Part shown: positions 1 to 8,369 of the stretch, piece after piece
How positions within the stretch are numbered: the stretch's first letter is position 1
How the letters are laid out: each line of letters opens with the position of its first letter
Assembly (NCBI GenBank): GCA_031216915.1
Contig: CM062296.1
Coordinates: 793,285,823-793,349,822 of the forward strand
From: Pictodentalium vernedei
Taxonomy: Eukaryota > Mollusca > Scaphopoda > Dentaliida > Dentaliidae
Length of the DNA: 64,000 nucleotides
Reading direction: 5' to 3'
The notes under the pieces: model-generated
What the model was told of the DNA's origin: nothing
Seen by the model: only the letters and a program-made list of their open reading frames with translations
Databases searched by the model: none
Program-made: the position numbers and the translations under genes

Positions 1-8
1 TTTCCGTT

Positions 9-1049
9 GTGCGGTCCTTCTTGCATGGCAAGCACTTTACAGGACGAGCAGTGGACGCGATTTCTAACTGTAGGAGGACCTCCTCTTCGCTAAACTATGT
101 GGCTAAGTGGAAGGTTTTTCGTCGTTGGTGTAGGGATCATTCTGTAGATATATTTGATCCCTCTATACCAGACATTGCAAACTTTCTAGTATACTTGTTT
201 GACGAAATCAAACTGCAGCCTGTTACTATAAAGGGTTATAGATCTATGTTATCTGATACCTATGCACATCATGATAGTTTACAAATTGGATCTAATGTCT
301 CTTTATCGAAGTTGGTTAGAAACTTTTCGATAAATAGACCCAGAACTCTTAGATTAATTCCTAAGTGGAATTTAGCTTGGGTTCTCCTTAAATTGAAGGA
401 AAAGCCATTTGAACCTCTTGGGACAGTAGATTTCAAATTCTTATCTTATAAGACAGCTTTTCTCTTAGCTTTCTCTTCTGCCAGAAGAGTCAGTGAGCTT
501 CATGCACTATCGGTGGATGATTCTCATTATCGTAGTGTTGGGAACACTATCACCTTCACTACTAATGTGGGTTTTTTAGCTAAGAATCAGGCTCCTAATA
601 AATATCCGGAACCTATTGTTATTAAGGCTCTTCCGTCTTCAGACGGGCGTAGGCCTTTACTCTGTCCTGTTAGAGCACTACGTATCTATAAACAGAGATC
701 TCAGTTTATCAGAAAGGGACGGAAACGTTTCTTTCTGTCTTTGATGCCTAATAGAAAGGACATTTCAGTCCATTCTATTGCTAGATGGATTCAGTTTACT
801 ATCCGTACTGCTTATGAAGATTTATCTTCTTCTCAGCAGTCTGTGCTTAAGATTTCTGCTCATGAAGTAAGAGCTCTTTCTACTTCCTGGGCTTATGCTA
901 ATAGTGTTGCTATTACAGATTTAATGAAGGCTGCTTATTGGTCTCAGCCATCCACATTTACGAATTTTTATCTCAGAAATATTGAGTCCATTTCTGGAGA
1001 CCTGCATTGTTTAGGTCCGTTATCTGTTGCTCAGAATGTCGTCCACTAA
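9..1049 (+). CDS. DIRS tyrosine recombinase, C-terminal part (copy E0)
   Basis: Phage-integrase-fold tyrosine recombinase that joins circular DIRS DNA to the chromosome. The frame is open from the window edge, so position 9 is not a true start. An N-terminal SAM-like region (WKVFRRWCRDHSVDIFD) precedes the catalytic domain. Visible catalytic elements are the first Arg in SSARRVSELHAL, the H-x-x-R box in SAHEVRALSTSW, and the nucleophile Tyr in TNFYLRNI near the C-terminus. It ends at a TAA at 1047-1049. By eye it differs from the copy A2 protein at only a few residues (for example KLQPV against KLRPV). The upstream RT-RNase H region is outside the window. Confidence 0.9.
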   Translation: MRSFLHGKHFTGRAVDAISNCRRTSSSLNYVAKWKVFRRWCRDHSVDIFDPSIPDIANFLVYLFDEIKLQPVTIKGYRSMLSDTYAHHDSLQIGSNVSLSKLVRNFSINRPRTLRLIPKWNLAWVLLKLKEKPFEPLGTVDFKFLSYKTAFLLAFSSARRVSELHALSVDDSHYRSVGNTITFTTNVGFLAKNQAPNKYPEPIVIKALPSSDGRRPLLCPVRALRIYKQRSQFIRKGRKRFFLSLMPNRKDISVHSIARWIQFTIRTAYEDLSSSQQSVLKISAHEVRALSTSWAYANSVAITDLMKAAYWSQPSTFTNFYLRNIESISGDLHCLGPLSVAQNVVH

Positions 1050-1640
1050 ACAGTTGCAACTATAGTTATGCAGGCTTTCTGTTCCGGCAGTGACTCCGTC
1101 CGGCTGCCCTCTTCGCTCTGGGCTATTTGACCCAGGGCAAGGGGAAGGGGGGGGGGGGGGGGGGCGGGTGTTCCCTTAGGTCACCTGCTTTATAGTGAAA
1201 AGCAAGGGAATGCCTCCTCCAAGTCAGTATTTCTGAGTCGCTTCCGGGATGGTTTTAAAGTGTAATATTAATGTTTAAATTCATTCATGTCTTATTTTTG
1301 AAGTGTAGCTCGGTGTGAAGCATTTGTATATGTCAAGTGTCAAATGGGCTTTAATATACAATACTCGGACACTTTTAAATGATTATAAAGAGTCTCAATT
1401 CTCTGGACTACTTTATTTAAATAATTAGTATAAGGGTTATACTGGATGTTAATAGAGAACATGAATGTTATTGTGCTCAATTATTAAGGGTAGTGTATCT
1501 TTCTAATTTAATATTAAATAAGAAAGATACATGTAAAGCCTAATACTCCTTTTCTCCTTAAGGGGTTACCTCTTTACTATATAGTTGAGCTTATTGGATT
1601 TTCCTTTATGTCCTAGGCCCTCCAGCCTGTTTACTATTCA

Positions 1641-1727
1641 GCTAAGTCTGGGTCATTGGTACAGTATAAAAATGTTAAAAAATTTATAGTAATTTATATA
1701 TTTTTTATACTTACCAATGACCCAGAC
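1641..1727. repeat. Internal complementary region (ICR) of E0
   Basis: The left half (GTCTGGGTCATTGGTACAG) is the reverse complement of the DIRS left terminus. The right half (AATTTATAGTAATTTATAT through TTACCAATGACCC) is the reverse complement of the right terminus. The block therefore equals the two element ends joined. This is the known DIRS ICR, thought to template completion of the ends during circle formation. Confidence 0.9.
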
Positions 1728-1802
1728 GGGGATGGCCCTCCCTGGAGTTGGGAACTCTTGCCTCCCCGCTGAGTACATAGCGCTGACCAGGCACTGCCAG
1801 TA

Positions 1803-2030
1803 AGAATGATAATTGGCGCCAATTTCGGGACGACTGCGTCACTGCGCATGCGCAGTAGAGGCGTAGTATGGAGGTCCTTTAGGACATGATTTCTTTTTGT
1901 TTTGGATGCAAATTTTGGGGATTGGGGGGCAAAATTTGTGTTTGGCCCTGGTTTTGTTGGAGTTAGCACCAGCTAAGTCTGGGTCATTGGTAAGTATAAA
2001 AAATATATAAATTACTATAAATTTTTTAAC
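1803..2030. repeat. Right inverted terminal repeat of E0
   Basis: Inverted copy of the family left ITR, running from AGAATGATAATTGGCGCC to GGTCATTGGTAAGTATA, then an AT-rich outer extension ending TTTTTTAAC. It contains the palindromes AATTGGCGCCAATT and ACTGCGCATGCGCAGT. Confidence 0.9.
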
Positions 2031-2760
2031 TTTTTATTTATTTTTTTTCACTGGGTATTAAAAAGTTTTGAGGCAGCAGAAATTTAATGATGCGGGCGGT
2101 GCCTGAGAACATGGACTTTTTTTAATGGTCTTAGCTTTTGTCCCTAGCACTCTCATAGTGCAACAGAATTTTCTCCCATATCTCTGTTTTTTTTTAACTA
2201 TGAATTCAACCATTTATATCTTGTTTGACAGAGCTCATTGAGCTCTGTCAAACAAAGTATATTTGGTTAAATATCAAACTGCTTTATGGGATATATTTAC
2301 TGTTGCAGAGGGTTAAGCAGTGTACCTTGCTTGTATATAATTCAATTTCTAAAATTATTTCTGTGTAAACAGAGACTTTGGTAGAGTACATTTCATTCAC
2401 CCATTGCCTAATTCTGATGGTTCAACACCTTACATGCTGGTGGTAGATATTCCAGCCCAAGACAGGATTTCTCTTGCTACAAAAATAAGTATAATTTGGG
2501 CACAATAATCAAATTTCCCCCCAGTAAATTGAAATGGATTTTTAGACTAATAATTTTTTGAGTTAAATATGGATAAATTTCTCATCAAATCTAGTCATGG
2601 CTTCTTTACAGCAGCCATGACTAGATTTGATGAAATATATTTTGAAAGTACAATTAAGGGAGGCAATTAGTTAAATATAAAAATTGACAGTTGTGACTAC
2701 TCTGTTAGGTATAGGAAACTTTAAGGTCATTTTTACACCATTGGTATATTATCTTTTCAG
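2031..2760. other. WDTC1 intron segment with MITE remnant and hairpins
   Basis: This is intronic DNA between E0 and the first WDTC1 exon. It holds a perfect hairpin around GAGCTCATTGAGCTC (about 2220-2263) with the end motif CAGAGGGTTAA near 2309-2318, a remnant of a small TIR element also seen near 6060-6195. A second hairpin has 20-bp arms at 2583-2602 and 2613-2632 and a 10-nt loop. A polypyrimidine stretch and CAG acceptor end at 2760. I see no gene here. Confidence 0.6.
2583..2632. repeat. Perfect 20-bp stem hairpin
   Basis: Arms CATCAAATCTAGTCATGGCT (2583-2602) and its exact reverse complement (2613-2632) enclose the loop TCTTTACAGC. This is probably the core of a foldback MITE. Confidence 0.8.
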
Positions 2761-2943
2761 ACACAAACCAGAAACTAAAGCTTTACCTTTTGAAGTAGAT
2801 AACATTAAAAGAAGAGCAAACTCATATTTTGAGAAGGAGCAATATACAAAAGCAATTATCTTATACAATGAAGCAATCAGTCGTGCTCCTTACTCTGCTG
2901 TACTGTTTGGTAACAGAGCCGCAACTTACATGAAACGAAGATG
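2761..2943 (+). CDS. WDTC1: WDTC1-like exon encoding part of the TPR region
   Basis: Internal exon of a WDTC1 orthologue (also known as adipose/DCAF9), a substrate adaptor of CUL4-DDB1 ubiquitin ligases with WD repeats and a TPR block. The acceptor is TATCTTTTCAG ending at 2760 and the donor is GATG|GTATGT at 2943/2944. The 183-bp exon encodes a charged lead-in and then a first TPR unit: RANSYFEKEQYTKAI, LYNEAISRAP, and LFGNRAATYMKRRW. From memory the vertebrate protein has LYGNRAAAYMKRKW followed by DGDHYDALRDC. The exon ends two bases into the Trp codon, and the exon at 63527 supplies the third base and continues DGDLYAALRDC, so both phase and sequence agree. The upstream exons with the WD repeats are outside the window. 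The downstream intron is about 60.6 kb. Confidence 0.9.
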
Positions 2944-3166
2944 GTATGTCTATTAATATAACATTGATATTTGTCTGGTCCCAGTTTTTTAGACAGTGAC
3001 AACAGGGGTGGATCAGTGATCCGAGTTGGAGTTTTTCAAGTTTTTCTAGAGTGCCACAGGAGCCCTGAAATATAGGAAAAACTCCAACAAAGGTTGTTGA
3101 TTCCTCTCCCCCATTACACTGCCTGAGGTTTGTTCTGTATTTAGACCATGATTAAACATGAATTAA

Positions 3167-3407
3167 CCCTTTACCCAACATAACGGCCAAAACCGGCCAG
3201 CGCTATTCACAAAAATTGCCAATTTTCAGTATTTTTTTCTTTTTTTCTCTCAAAAACATAGGTTATGACCCCCTCTTTGGAACGAGCTCCTCAAGCTCAT
3301 TCCAAAGAGGGGTCATAACCTATGTTTTTTGAGACAAAAGATGAAAAAAATTAATTATTCAAGAATTTTGTTTACAAGTGTCTTCTGCTTTCATTTCAAG
3401 TAAAGGG
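3167..3407. mobile_element. piggyBac-type MITE, uninterrupted copy
   Basis: A short non-coding TIR element. Its left end is TTAA|CCCTTTACCCAAC and its right end is TAAAGGG followed by CTAA, a probable one-base decay of the TTAA target duplication. TTAA duplications with ends starting CCC are typical of piggyBac. The centre is a hairpin with arms of about 38 bp (3250-3343), including TTTGGAACGAGCT. Two relatives, at 6223-27733 and 49489-56683, are each split by a DIRS element. Confidence 0.75.
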
Positions 3408-3498
3408 CTAAGTAAATAAAGCAGACATTTTTAAAGAAAAATATCACCCTTGGTAGTCGTTTTATTTTCTTGCTTGACAGTGTTTTGTGTCAAATTAT

Positions 3499-5236
3499 TA
3501 GCTCAACTTGACGTCAAGTATGAGCTGTTGGGATGGGTTGCAGTCCATCGTCCATCCATATGTAAGTGCGCTCTTACAGCCATTCCCAAATTTAAGATAG
3601 CCACTGGCGGCCATGTTTTTCAACGAAATTCACAAATTAGAAATTGTCAACAATTCCATTGGCACACCCTACAGGCCACATCTCTCTCCCAATCAGTTTC
3701 AGATTTCATATGTAGTTTTGGTTTGAGGTCTAGATGAGAACTATCAAATTTTTGGTCGAGTTGTCTTAACAACCGAGACCTATGGTTTGGCGAAGGCCAG
3801 TGTACATCTGGGTGGGCGTCTAGGTATCCTCGCACTGTTTGCACAATAACTTGAACAAACATACAGGTCTTTTGCAATAATATCTCAAACAAGTTTGAAA
3901 ACTGGCCCGGCCCGATTTTTCATTACAGAGTTATGGGCCTTAATTCGTCAATGTTTACGAATTTTGTGCTTGTTAGCGTAACAACTTGAACAAATGATCT
4001 CCGATTTGACTAATATTTGCCATACAAGTCTCTTTTGCAATAATGTCTCAAAGAAGTTCGAAAACTGGCCTGGCATGATTTTTCATTACAGATTTATAAG
4101 CCTTAACTTTACAAATTTTGAGCTCGTTTGCACAGTAATTTGACAAACGTTCACCTATTTTACTAATATTTGCTATGCAGGTCTTTTGCAATAATATCTT
4201 AAACAAGTTTGAAAACTGGCCCGGCCCGATTTTTCATTACAGAGTTATGGGCCTTAATTTGTTAATTTTACAAATTTTGTGTTCGTTAGCACAATAACCT
4301 GAACAAACGTTCTCCGATTTGACTAATATATGCTATACAGGTCTTTTGCAATAATATCTTAAGCGAATTTGAAAACTGGTCTCGCCCGATTTTTCACTAC
4401 AGAGTTATGGGCCTTAATTCATCAACTTTTATGAATTTTGAGCTCGTTAGCGCAATAACTTGTACAAAAGTTCTCCGATTTGACTAATATTTGCCATACA
4501 GGTATTTTGCAATAATATCTCAAACAAGTTTGAAAACTGGCTCAGAGCCCATTTTTTGTTACAGAGTTATGGGCCTTAATTTGTCAATGTTTACAAATTT
4601 TGAGCTTGTTAGCGCAATAACTTGAACAAATGTTCTCCAATTTGACTAATATTTGCCACACAGTTCTTTTGCAATAATATCTCAAGCAAGTTCAAAAACT
4701 GGCCTGGTCTGAATTTTTATGAAATTTGAGCTCAGCGAGATGACATTTCTGATTTTCAATAGAGAGTGCATGAAGAAAGTAGCCACAACTCAACGCCTGC
4801 ATCTCCGATGTGCACCTCTTGTTCTGAATTTCGTTGAAAAGCATGGCCATCAGCAGCCATCTTGGACTCGGCATATAAATTGTCAACATTTCCATTAGCA
4901 CACCCCAAGGCCACATATCTCCCCCAATTTTTTTCAAATTTCATGTGTACCTTTGGTGTGATGTCTACATGGAAGATATCAAATTTTTCTGAATTTCATT
5001 CAAAAACATGACCACCATCAGCCATCATGGATTTGGCATATAAATTGTGAACAATTCCATTAATACACCTTACAGTCGCACCCCTCACCTGATCTTTTTC
5101 AGATTTCATATGTAGCTTTGGTGTGGTGTCTTTTCTGTAGAAACTTGATTAAATGACTTGGTGTTTGTTGCTGGAGCTTTCTATTTAATTCAGTCCCTTC
5201 TTGGACAAGTTGAGCTGCAGTGTCATTGACACTTTC
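3499..5236. mobile_element. Tandem-array element R1 with AGCTCAACTTG termini
   Basis: A non-coding repeat that starts TAGCTCAACTTGAC and ends with the inverted motif CAAGTTGAGCTGCAG, then TGTCATTGACACTTTCA. The middle holds about six ~160-bp units (recognisable by GAAAACTGGCCCGGCCCG and GAGTTATGGGCCTTAA) between about 3840 and 4710. Outer units around 3640-3760 and 4880-5130 (TTGGCACACCCTACAGG, TTCATATGTAG) resemble the array units of R2 at 29737-31847. Both elements share termini, so they are one family. The transposition mechanism is unknown to me. Confidence 0.7.
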
Positions 5237-6222
5237 AGTTCATTTATGTCATAACATCAGTCAGATACACAATGGCCAATCAGATGCATTCTTACATGAC
5301 AATCTTACAAGCAGGCCTGATTCCAAAAATGAACTCTAACCGACAGACCATTCATGTGGCTTGGAGATGGCTAACGGAATGTTCGGCTATGTAAAAATAC
5401 TTGGAAAACTGTTTTTTTTTATCATAAACAAGTATTCACATATTGCATGGAATTGAAATATTTACATGTATAGCCTTTCAAGGCAAAAGTCTAAAAATAT
5501 ATCAGACACAAGAAAGGCTGGTTAACTGGTTTTGCTGGAAGCCCATGTTCAGTCTTTATTCTGGAATGCAGGTGCCAAAAGTTGAAGACTTCATAGTTTG
5601 TGGATTTCCTTCTTATCTTGGAAGTAAAATTACTTCACTCCATCAGTTTGCATTGTTACAATTTATGGGAGAGTGCATATTTTGGCACTCTCCCATAAAT
5701 TGTAACAAGACAAAAATGTGTGAACAAATCTTGAGGCTGAGAAAAAGTTTAGCACTCTACCAGTTAAGTTACTCAAACTTTACCAATCAAGATGCAACTT
5801 TTATCTAACCAGACTTCCGTTCACGTAGATTTAAATTTGTGTAACCATCACGCGAACGAAACGAGCGTTCTCGTCAAATTTTGCACACTGGTATCTGACA
5901 CATTTCTCAAAGTATGTATTGTATCTGCTAACATTGAACACACACAGCAAGTGTGGTATAAAACCCACTAAAATGGGAGTTCGAAGAGAATGCACATATC
6001 TGAATGTAAACACCTTCACACTGATGTTCAAATTTTTTAAAATTTTCCTGTAATGCAACATCGAATTTGACCTATTCAGTCTTGATTGACATACAGAGTT
6101 CATTGAATTGGTTAAATTTCTAGTTGCATTATGGGAAATGTGTCCTGCTTGAAACTTTTGTTGTATTTTGACATCAGTGTTCAGAGGGTTAATTCTGTCT
6201 GTAGCTTAACCCTTTAACTTAA
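5237..6222. other. Intron segment with a 24-bp hairpin and MITE remnant
   Basis: I recognise no gene here. It holds a perfect hairpin (5653-5708) and, at about 6060-6195, a remnant matching the 2220-2318 repeat (ACAGAGTTCATTGA, then GCATTATGGGAAAT, then CAGAGGGTTAA). Open frames here are short and repeat-derived. Confidence 0.5.
5653..5708. repeat. Perfect 24-bp stem hairpin
   Basis: Arms 5653-5676 and 5685-5708 are exact reverse complements (core ACAATTTATGGGAGAGTGC) with an 8-nt loop. A related hairpin lies at 61079-61122, so this is a dispersed foldback family. Confidence 0.85.
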
Positions 6223-6293
6223 CCCTTTACCCAATGAATCGACCGCATCTGCCCACATAATATGCAAATTCAGCAGCCAAAAAAATATTATAT

Positions 6294-6493
6294 TTTTATA
6301 CTGTACCAATGACCCAGACTTAGCTGGTGCTAACTCTAAAAAATCCAGGGCCAAACACAAATTTTGCCCCCCAATCCCCAAAATTTGCATCTAAAACCAA
6401 AAGAAATCATGTCCTATAGGACCTCCATACTTTGCCCTTACTGCGCATGCGCAGGGTCAAGGACGTTCCGAAATTGGCGCCAATTATCATTCT
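6294..6493. repeat. Left ITR of A1
   Basis: It begins TTTTATACTGTACCAATGAC and ends near GGCGCCAATTATCATTCT, with both family palindromes inside. The private variants CCTATAGGAC and CGCAGGGTCAAGG pair with the right ITR at 27334-27561. Confidence 0.9.
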
Positions 6494-7266
6494 CTGTTTG
6501 GCCCTTCATCAGTCAACATCTCACTGATCTTTGTGCTTGTAAATCTCAGTTTAAAGGATGCCAGACATGTAATTATTGGAGAAATGGTGATTCTAAGGAG
6601 GATATAGAAGGAGGAGAGGAAAAAGGAGTGACAAAAAATAATCAGGGCTGTACTTAAAATTTTTTATGAAATTATGTTAAGTTGCCTATTTTCGAGGCAT
6701 TGGCCTCTTGTTGTCATTCTTGCTAAGAAGTTGCACTGCTTATTCAGTGTTTCCTCTCCCCTGGTCTTCTAAGTCCCCCCTTGCAATTCTCCCTTGCTTT
6801 TGGCATATTTTTGAGAAAAATCATTTCTAAATTCTCTTGGGAGAGTTGCTTGGTTACAGAATGTTTTCTGTTATTTTCCCCATAGTTACGTTTTCACCCA
6901 TGGGTGTATAAACGTTGTGTTCTGCATCTTCCATCTGATGTTCTGCAGATTCTCCCCTGGGAGTCTCTGTCTTGCATCAGATAGAGTGTAATTTTGATGA
7001 CTGATTTCGGGCCAGTTTTGTCAGTGCCTGGAGTCATGTTTTCTGGTGTTTTACACTGTTTGTTTACATTGGCAACAGTCTCTTTTGAGGGGGGCTGTTT
7101 GCCTTTGGTGTAGTTTATCTCACTATAAGATACATTTTTATTATCCGTAAGTGTTGCATTAATTATTTAATATAAATTTAAAATTTTTGACCACACTTAG
7201 CCATTGGATCCATTGGGGCTCAACGTTACTTTTCAGAAACTGGGGCTTTGCTGAAAAAATTATATA
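6494..7266 (+). other. Leader (5' UTR) of A1, first part
   Basis: Non-coding leader shared by all DIRS copies here. It includes an inverted pair TCTGATG / CATCAGA around a smaller CTCCC / GGGAG stem and the block GGGGCTCAACGTTACTTTTCAG shortly before the break point. It is interrupted at the T-run after GCTGAAAAAAT, where B1 begins. The remainder of the leader is at 21396-21512. Confidence 0.8.
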
Positions 7267-7466
7267 TTTTTATACTGTACCAATGACCCAGACATAGCTG
7301 GTGCTAACTCTGAAAATATAGGGCCAAACACAAATTTTGCCCCCCAATCCCCAAAATTTGCATCTAAAACTAAAGAAAACATGTCCTGAAAGGCCCTCCA
7401 CCCTTCGCCCCTACTGCGCATGCGCAGTGTCAAGGACGTTCCGAAATTGGCGCCATTTATCATTCT
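7267..7466. repeat. Left ITR of B1
   Basis: It runs from TTTTTATACTGTACCAATGA to GGCGCCATTTATCATTCT. The B-type variant CAGACATAGCTGG (A-type has CAGACTTAGCTGG) and the private CCACCCTTCGCCCC are mirrored in the right ITR at 14045-14271. Confidence 0.9.
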
Positions 7467-8369
7467 AAGTTTGGCCCTTCATCAGTTAACATCTGACTGA
7501 TCTTTGTGCTTTTAAATCTCAGTTTAAATGATACCAGACACATAAATATTAGTGAAATGGTGATTCTAAGGAGGATAGAAAAGGAGGAGAGGAAAAGAAT
7601 GTGTGACAGAATATTATCAGGGCTGTAACTTAAAATTTTTTAATGAAATTATGTTAAGTTACCTATTTTCAAGGCAGCAGCCATTTTGTTGTCATTCTGA
7701 TTATTTAGTTACACTGTTTTTTCAAGTGTTTTCCTCTCTACCTGTCCTTTAAGTTCCCCCTTGCTATTCTCCCATGCTTTTGGCATAGTTTCTGTAATTA
7801 TTATTACTAAAATTTCTTGGGAGTTTTAGCTGAATAACAGAATGAATTCTGTTCTTTCCCTATGTTTACGTCTTCACCTACGGGTGGTTAGGCGTTGTGT
7901 TCTGCATCTACCATCTGATGTTCTGCAGTTTCTTCCCTGGAAGTCTCTGTTTTGCATCAGATAGTGTATTTTTGGTAACTGATTTCGGGCCTGGGTGCCT
8001 GGAGTCTTATTTTAGTGTTTTTACACTCATTGTTTACATTTACAACAGCCCTCTGTGTGAGGGGGGGATTTCTAAATAATAATATCTTTATGTTATTTTA
8101 ATCATAACTAGATACATTATTATTGTTCGTAAGTGTTGAATAAATTGTTTAAAATATTTTTAAAATTTTTGTCCACACTTAGGCTTGGGATCCATTGGGG
8201 CTCAACGTTACTTTTCAGAAACTTGGGCTGTTCTGAAAAAATATTTTTTCAAAATATTTTGATTTCAATTATTTTTTCTATATTAATGGATCATATTATT
8301 ATTATGTATTTTGATTGCCAGGGGTTAGTGCGAGTACCTGGACTTGTTTTCTTTTCACATTGAAAGGAT

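Larger units (their letters stand above)
1..2030 (+). mobile_element. DIRS retrotransposon copy E0 (subfamily A), right part only
   Basis: This is the 3' portion of a DIRS-type tyrosine-recombinase retrotransposon whose left part lies outside the window. It holds an open YR coding region, a 3' UTR with a long G-tract near 1148-1165, an internal complementary region (1641-1727) and a right inverted terminal repeat ending in AAC at 2030, followed by a T-run. DIRS elements replicate through a circular intermediate integrated by a tyrosine recombinase, leaving no LTRs and no target duplication. The ITR variants (GACGACTGCGTCA next to the central palindrome) match copy A2 at 14272-21395, so E0 and A2 are close sisters. 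No damage is evident in the visible part. Confidence 0.9.

Noticed and set aside
1694-1969. Recurring ~60-95-codon frames across ITRs and the ICR (many places)
   Set aside because: They fall on inverted repeats and appear on both strands at each element end; there is no coding signal.
1641-2030. ICR and right ITR read as paired LTRs
   Set aside because: The repeats are inverted or mixed, not direct, and match the DIRS ICR/ITR arrangement with a tyrosine recombinase in place of a DDE integrase.
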